Of a DNA stretch of 9,370 nucleotides, positions 6,785 to 9,370 are shown one piece after another. The number at the start of each line of letters is the position of its first letter. The stretch's first letter is position 1. The notes under the pieces were generated by a model that worked only from the letters and a program-made list of their open reading frames with translations, was not told the DNA's origin and did not search any database. Source of the stretch: an uncultured Oscillospiraceae bacterium (lineage in GTDB: Bacteria > Bacillota > Clostridia > Oscillospirales > Oscillospiraceae); NCBI GenBank assembly GCA_904398675.1, contig CAJFPI010000046.1, positions 1 through 9,370 on the forward strand. The letters are read 5' to 3'. The position numbers were made by a program, and so were the translations under genes.

Positions 6785-7443
6785 ATGGGGCAGGGAAGGG
6801 TGCTGCGGCGGCTGCAACGGGAGGTCCGGGCGCTGGCCCCGGCGGAGGGCTGGTGGGAGACGGGAGCCCCCCGGATGTGGGCCTGCCGCTTTTCCGGGGA
6901 GAAGGTCCAGATGCCCCGGATCCAGCTGCCCTATCTCTACCTGGTGCTGGACGGGGCCCTGCGGCTCCACACCCCCTCCGGCATCCTGGACTATGAGGCG
7001 GGGCAGTACTCCATCTCCCGCATTGACACGCCCCTCCGGGGGACGGTGCTGGCCCCCTCCCGGGAGGAGGATCTCTTGGCGCTGGCCCTGGCCTTCACCG
7101 CAAACCAGGTGATCGAGGTGGTGCTGGCCCTGGACCGGGAATTGACAGAGCGGATTGCCGGGGAGGGCCTGGTGCTGAGCATCACCCTGGTCCCGGGCAA
7201 GGCCTACACCGCTGCCGTCACCCAGTTGCAAAACCAAGGACGTGGCCGCGGCGGCTGCCGAGGGGGCGTCCCTGATGGCCATTCAGGCCAACGATCCCAG
7301 GATCACCCTGGTGGCGGGGGGATATCCCCTGTTTTACCGGGGAAAGATTGCCGGCGGCATCGGCGTGGGCGGGGGGAACGGAGGAGCAGGACTGCGCCAT
7401 CGCGGAGCATGTGGCCGCCCTCTTTGAAGAGCTGACGCGCTGA
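6785..7443 (+). pseudogene. Broken fusion: AraC-type N-terminal domain joined to GlcG/HbpS-type C-terminal half
   Basis: From the ATG at 6785 (AGGAGGG just upstream) the frame gives about 128 residues like the AraC_N sensor domain, with PYLYLVLDGALRLHTPSG, LDYEAGQYSISRIDTPLRG and a PSREEDLLALAL stretch. No AraC helix-turn-helix follows. From about residue 129 (nt 7169) the protein turns into the C-terminal half of a haem-degrading/GlcG-type domain: PGKAYTAAVTQLQ, then in the next frame TKDVAA, ITLVAGGYPLFYRGKIAGGIGV, then in the third frame TEEQDCAIAEHVAALFEELTR ending at TGA 7441-7443. Frame changes need one extra A near 7229-7233 (CAAAACC) and one near 7378-7380 (GGGGGGAACGG). The GlcG N-terminal half and the regulator's DNA-binding half are both missing. 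This fits a deletion fusion followed by decay. Sequencing errors could explain the two frameshifts but not the fusion. Confidence 0.75.
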
Positions 7444-7453
7444 GGCGGAGAGG

Positions 7454-7711
7454 ATGGAGACAAGCGTTTCCTTCTGCACCTGCCGGAACCGGAGCTGTCC
7501 CCTGCACCCCACCCGGCACGCTCAGGGGTGCACCCCCTGCATTGCGAAAAATCTGCGGCTGGGGGAGATCCCCAACTGTCTCTTTCAGCTGCTGGAGAAC
7601 AGCGTGGAGCGGACAGGGGACACGCTGGAGGATTTTGCCGCGCTGGTGGAAAAGAGCCGCCGTCCGCATGTGGAAGATAGGGAAGTGATCCGCAATGAGC
7701 CGGGAGAGTAA
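7454..7711 (+). CDS. Small cysteine-rich protein (DUF6485-like) with a chimeric C-terminal tail
   Basis: The 85-residue frame starts ten bases after the broken gene's stop. Its ribosome site is weak (GGAGAGG directly before ATG). The N-terminal part has FCTCRNRSCPLH, then HAQGCTPCIAKNLRLGEIPNC, a cysteine pattern CxCxxxxC...GCxxC that resembles the DUF6485 kind of small putative metal-binding protein. That name is from memory and moderately sure. The rest (ENSVERTGDTLEDFAALVEK) is helical. The final 18 residues, SRRPHVEDREVIRNEPGE, come from repeat copy B. The last nine of these match the Lar-like protein's ending (KVIRSEPGE) after a one-base deletion restores that frame. The original stop of this gene was therefore probably lost. 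Confidence 0.6.
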   Translation: METSVSFCTCRNRSCPLHPTRHAQGCTPCIAKNLRLGEIPNCLFQLLENSVERTGDTLEDFAALVEKSRRPHVEDREVIRNEPGE

Positions 7712-7821
7712 TACAAAGAGCAATTTTTGATATTGAAATTACAAATTGGACTGAAAATGCGCTAGGTCAAGTCCGGTGGGCAAGACAAAAACAGCGGCAG
7801 GGTTCTCCCTGCCGCTGTTTT
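7655..7821 (+). repeat. Direct repeat copy B (fused Lar-like 3' end, spacer, terminator)
   Basis: This is a diverged copy of 6584-6759, 1.07 kb downstream in the same orientation. Relative to copy A it lacks one base in the GGGGAAAGTG block (here GGGAAGTG) and one in the TTTTCTTGAT block (here TTTTTGAT), and has scattered substitutions. It forms the end of the cysteine-rich gene and its trailing spacer. It does not contain the zinc-ribbon part of the Lar-like gene. Confidence 0.75.
7788..7821. terminator. Bidirectional intrinsic terminator between converging genes
   Basis: AAAACAGCGGCAGGG (7788-7802) and CCCTGCCGCTGTTTT (7807-7821) form a perfect 15-bp stem with loop TTCT. The A run on the left and T run on the right let it work on both strands. 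It ends the rightward small gene and the leftward GPP34-MerR unit, whose last stop is at 7852-7854. Confidence 0.88.
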
Positions 7822-7851
7822 GATGATGGATAAACTGCGCTCTGCGGATAG

Positions 7852-8124
7852 CTAGCTCCCGCCCCCGGCGGAACACAGCAGCGCCTTGATCTCCGGCACG
7901 GACCGGCCCGCCGCCCGGAGGTCCCGGATCTCCTGGATGCGCTGAATGCTCTCCTGGCGCCGGTACCGCCGCGTCAGGTTCTCCTCCGCCTGCTCAAAGG
8001 GTAGGAGGCCCTCCTCAGTGTAAAATTTCAGAGTGCTGTACCGGACGCCGGTGAGGCGCACCAGCTCCCCGATGGTCACATATTCCGCCTGCTGGATGAC
8101 CTCCAGACTTCTCTGCCGGGACAT
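7852..8124 (-). CDS. Minimal MerR-type DNA-binding regulator
   Basis: The 90-residue protein is essentially just a MerR winged helix-turn-helix: YVTIGELVRLTGVRYSTLKFYTEEGLLPF (about residues 15-43) is the recognition region, followed by RRYRRQESIQRIQEIRDLRAAGRSVPEIKALL, the wing and second helix pair. There is no long coiled coil or effector-binding domain, so it is shorter than classical MerR proteins (usually over 120 residues). It begins 3 bases after the stop of the GPP34-like gene, with only a weak ribosome site, so it is probably translated by coupling. It may regulate its own operon. The target is not visible. Confidence 0.8.
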   Translation of the reverse strand: MSRQRSLEVIQQAEYVTIGELVRLTGVRYSTLKFYTEEGLLPFEQAEENLTRRYRRQESIQRIQEIRDLRAAGRSVPEIKALLCSAGGGS

Positions 8125-8127
8125 GGC

Positions 8128-8793
8128 TCACATCCCGTTGAGGACGGTGAGGGCCGCCATGACAGACACCAGATCCTCCACAAAGTACATCATATCTTCC
8201 ACCAGCTTGCCGGTTTCGCTCTTGGACAGGGCCTTTAACTTCTCCCGGATGGACTTCTGCTCATAGGGGGAGAAGTAGGCCTTGATGCAGCCGCCCTGGT
8301 CCAGCAGGACGGCCAGGGCCGCCGCGTCCTCGGTGATGGGGGCATCCTCCAGCAGCTCCGCGCGGAGCGTCTCCACCACCTGGTCCACGGCCTTCCCCAC
8401 GGGCTTAAAGGACTTCCGCCCGCCCAGGAGGCCCGGGCCCGCCGCCTCCGCCAGTCCCAGGGCGGCCAGACTCTCCCCCACGGCGTTGAAGAGCTGGTCG
8501 AATTTCTTGGAGGTCATTCCTGAATAGAATTCCTCCGCCACCTTCTCCGCCGCCACCGGCCCCTTTTTCACAATAAAGTCGTACATGGGGCGCAGATACG
8601 CCAGCCCCTCCGGCAGGGGGGCTGTGGCGGAGACCTTCTTCTTTCCCTCCGCCGCCACGCAGCCTGCCAGCTCCAGGGTCAAAAGGCCCCCGGCCAGGAA
8701 ACAGATCATGCGCTCGCTGTGGAGGCTGGTGAGCTTTCCGCCGTCGCTGACGGCGCAGAGCAGGTACTGCTGGACAAGGGACAGGTCGTTCAT
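8128..8793 (-). CDS. GPP34-family protein (Golgi phosphoprotein 3-like)
   Basis: The 221-residue protein has the look of the GPP34 family, in eukaryotes the PI4P-binding Golgi proteins GOLPH3/Vps74, with bacterial members of unknown role. Supporting features are the opening LSLVQQYLLCAVSDGGKL, the helix FLAGGLLTLELAGCV (the family's ALaGAxLxEL-like segment), a later L..LGL..A block, and the all-helical second half. The start chosen is the ATG at 8791-8793, because AGGAGG lies 8 bases upstream. An upstream in-frame ATG at 8815-8817 would put that ribosome site inside the coding sequence. It has no signal peptide. Lipid binding is only inferred from the family. Confidence 0.7.
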   Translation of the reverse strand: MNDLSLVQQYLLCAVSDGGKLTSLHSERMICFLAGGLLTLELAGCVAAEGKKKVSATAPLPEGLAYLRPMYDFIVKKGPVAAEKVAEEFYSGMTSKKFDQLFNAVGESLAALGLAEAAGPGLLGGRKSFKPVGKAVDQVVETLRAELLEDAPITEDAAALAVLLDQGGCIKAYFSPYEQKSIREKLKALSKSETGKLVEDMMYFVEDLVSVMAALTVLNGM

Positions 8794-8819
8794 GGTGGAT
8801 TCCTCCTGTATCGGCATTT

Positions 8820-8854
8820 GGTTACTGGTTATTACTTATTACTTACTACTTATG
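8820..8854 (-). repeat. Five degenerate 7-bp tandem repeats in the leader
   Basis: On the plus strand the units read GGTTACT, GGTTATT, ACTTATT, ACTTACT and ACTTATG. On the transcribed strand this is an AAGTAAT-type repeat. It lies between the promoter and the ribosome site of the GPP34-like gene, starting near the expected first base of the transcript. Confidence 0.75.
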
Positions 8855-8860
8855 ATTTGT

Positions 8861-8888
8861 AGTATACCACAGATTCTTGGGTTGTCAA
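8861..8888 (-). promoter_or_regulatory. Sigma-A-type promoter of the GPP34-MerR unit
   Basis: On the minus strand TTGACA (plus 8883-8888) is separated by 16 bases from TATACT (plus 8861-8866). Both boxes are at or one base from consensus. Transcription should start near plus position 8854, just inside the tandem repeat. The -35 box lies directly after the T-rich tail of the mnmE terminator. Confidence 0.82.
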
Positions 8889-8890
8889 GA

Positions 8891-8932
8891 GAAAAATCAA
8901 AAAGAATACGGCCCGGGCAAAAGCCCAGGCCG
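8891..8932 (-). terminator. Intrinsic terminator after mnmE
   Basis: On the minus strand CGGCCTGGGC (plus 8923-8932) pairs with GCCCGGGCCG (plus 8909-8918) with one G-U pair and loop TTTT, followed by a T-rich tail TTCTTTTTGATTTTTC. It lies 18 bases after the mnmE stop. Confidence 0.83.
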
Positions 8933-8950
8933 CAGGCTCCATATTGCGCC

Positions 8951-9370
8951 CTATTTCCCTACGCAGAACCGGGAGAAGATCTGTGCCACCAGATCCTCCC
9001 GGGCGGTCCTTCCGGTGAGCTCCCCCAGGGCGGCCAGGGCTGTCTCCACGTCGGTGAGCACCGCGTCGGGGGTGAGGCCCCCCGTAAGGGCGGCCTCGGC
9101 CCCCTGGACAGCCGCCAGGGCCCGGCCTACCGCCTCCGCCTGCCGGGGGTTGGTGACAAACTGCCCCCGGGGGGATTCGCCGGAGGGAAACAGCTCCGCC
9201 ACCGCCCTCTCCAGTTCCGGCAGGCCCGCCCCTGTCTTGGCGCACACCGCCACCTGGGGCAGGTCCGGGGGCAGCGCGGCGGTATCCAGCCGCCGGGGCA
9301 GGTCGCTCTTGTTGAGGACCACCAGGGCCTTGGGGGCCTTCCGGGCCACCGCCAGGGCCTCCCGGTCCTC
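8951..9370 (-). CDS. mnmE: tRNA modification GTPase MnmE, C-terminal part (5' end outside window)
   Basis: The 139 visible codons end in IFSRFCVGK, the hallmark C-terminus of MnmE, whose cysteine is needed for tRNA wobble-uridine modification with MnmG (cmnm5U34). Near the window edge NKSDL is the G4 guanine-specificity motif and CAKTGAGL the G5 motif, so the visible part covers the end of the G domain and the C-terminal helical domain. The frame continues off the right edge with no start in view. A GTG at 9347-9349 is internal, not a start. mnmG does not follow. The next gene downstream is the GPP34-like gene behind a terminator. Confidence 0.93.
   Translation of the reverse strand, partial: EDREALAVARKAPKALVVLNKSDLPRRLDTAALPPDLPQVAVCAKTGAGLPELERAVAELFPSGESPRGQFVTNPRQAEAVGRALAAVQGAEAALTGGLTPDAVLTDVETALAALGELTGRTAREDLVAQIFSRFCVGK

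Noticed and set aside
7220..7390. Programmed frameshifting in the AraC_N/GlcG-like gene
   Set aside because: There are two separate +1 changes, no convincing slippery-site and stimulator arrangement, and both parent domains are truncated. Decay or sequencing error explains it better.
6584..7821. Composite transposon bounded by direct repeats
   Set aside because: There is no transposase, no terminal inverted repeats and no visible target duplication. The repeats carry the end of a host-type gene.
8815..8817. Earlier ATG as the start of the GPP34-like gene
   Set aside because: It would place the AGGAGG ribosome site inside the coding region, and the family-like sequence begins after the second ATG.

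Overview
The window looks like a chromosomal piece of a GC-rich, low-GC-lineage-related Gram-positive anaerobe. The best guess is an Oscillospiraceae-type gut Clostridium relative. The basis is the mutL-miaA-hfq order, a ylmE-sepF-divIVA division cluster, strong AGGAGG-type ribosome binding sites, a sigma-A-type promoter, and very GC-rich codon use. The assignment is inferred from gene content only. No tRNA, rRNA, CRISPR array or transposase gene was seen.

Layout, left to right. Positions 1-49 are the last codons of a mutL-like gene. Positions 50-672 hold no convincing gene: a terminator-like set of competing hairpins (85-152) is followed by a long stretch packed with inverted repeats that looks like a dispersed intergenic repeat. 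From 673 a plus-strand block runs: miaA (tRNA dimethylallyltransferase), hfq (RNA chaperone), a membrane-anchored HlyD-like protein, ylmE (PLP-binding YggS family), sepF and divIVA. The first two act on RNA; sepF and divIVA act at the division site. The HlyD-like protein and YlmE sit in the same tight cluster and may be functionally linked to it.

After a structured 175-bp spacer come a HAD-family hydrolase and, coupled to it by a 4-bp overlap, a small Lar-like zinc-ribbon protein with its own terminator. Next is a decayed region. One broken gene joins an AraC-type N-terminal sensor domain to the C-terminal half of a GlcG/HbpS-type (DUF336) domain, with two +1 frameshifts. It is followed by a small cysteine-rich gene whose 3' end, trailing spacer and terminator are a diverged copy of the 3' end of the Lar-like gene about 1.07 kb upstream. 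This duplication and chimera is the most unusual part of the window.

The right part is on the minus strand. It holds the C-terminal part of mnmE with its terminator, then a clear promoter driving a two-gene unit: a GPP34-family protein and a minimal MerR-type regulator. The leader of that unit carries five degenerate 7-bp tandem repeats. The unit converges on the rightward genes at a perfect 15-bp bidirectional terminator (7788-7821).
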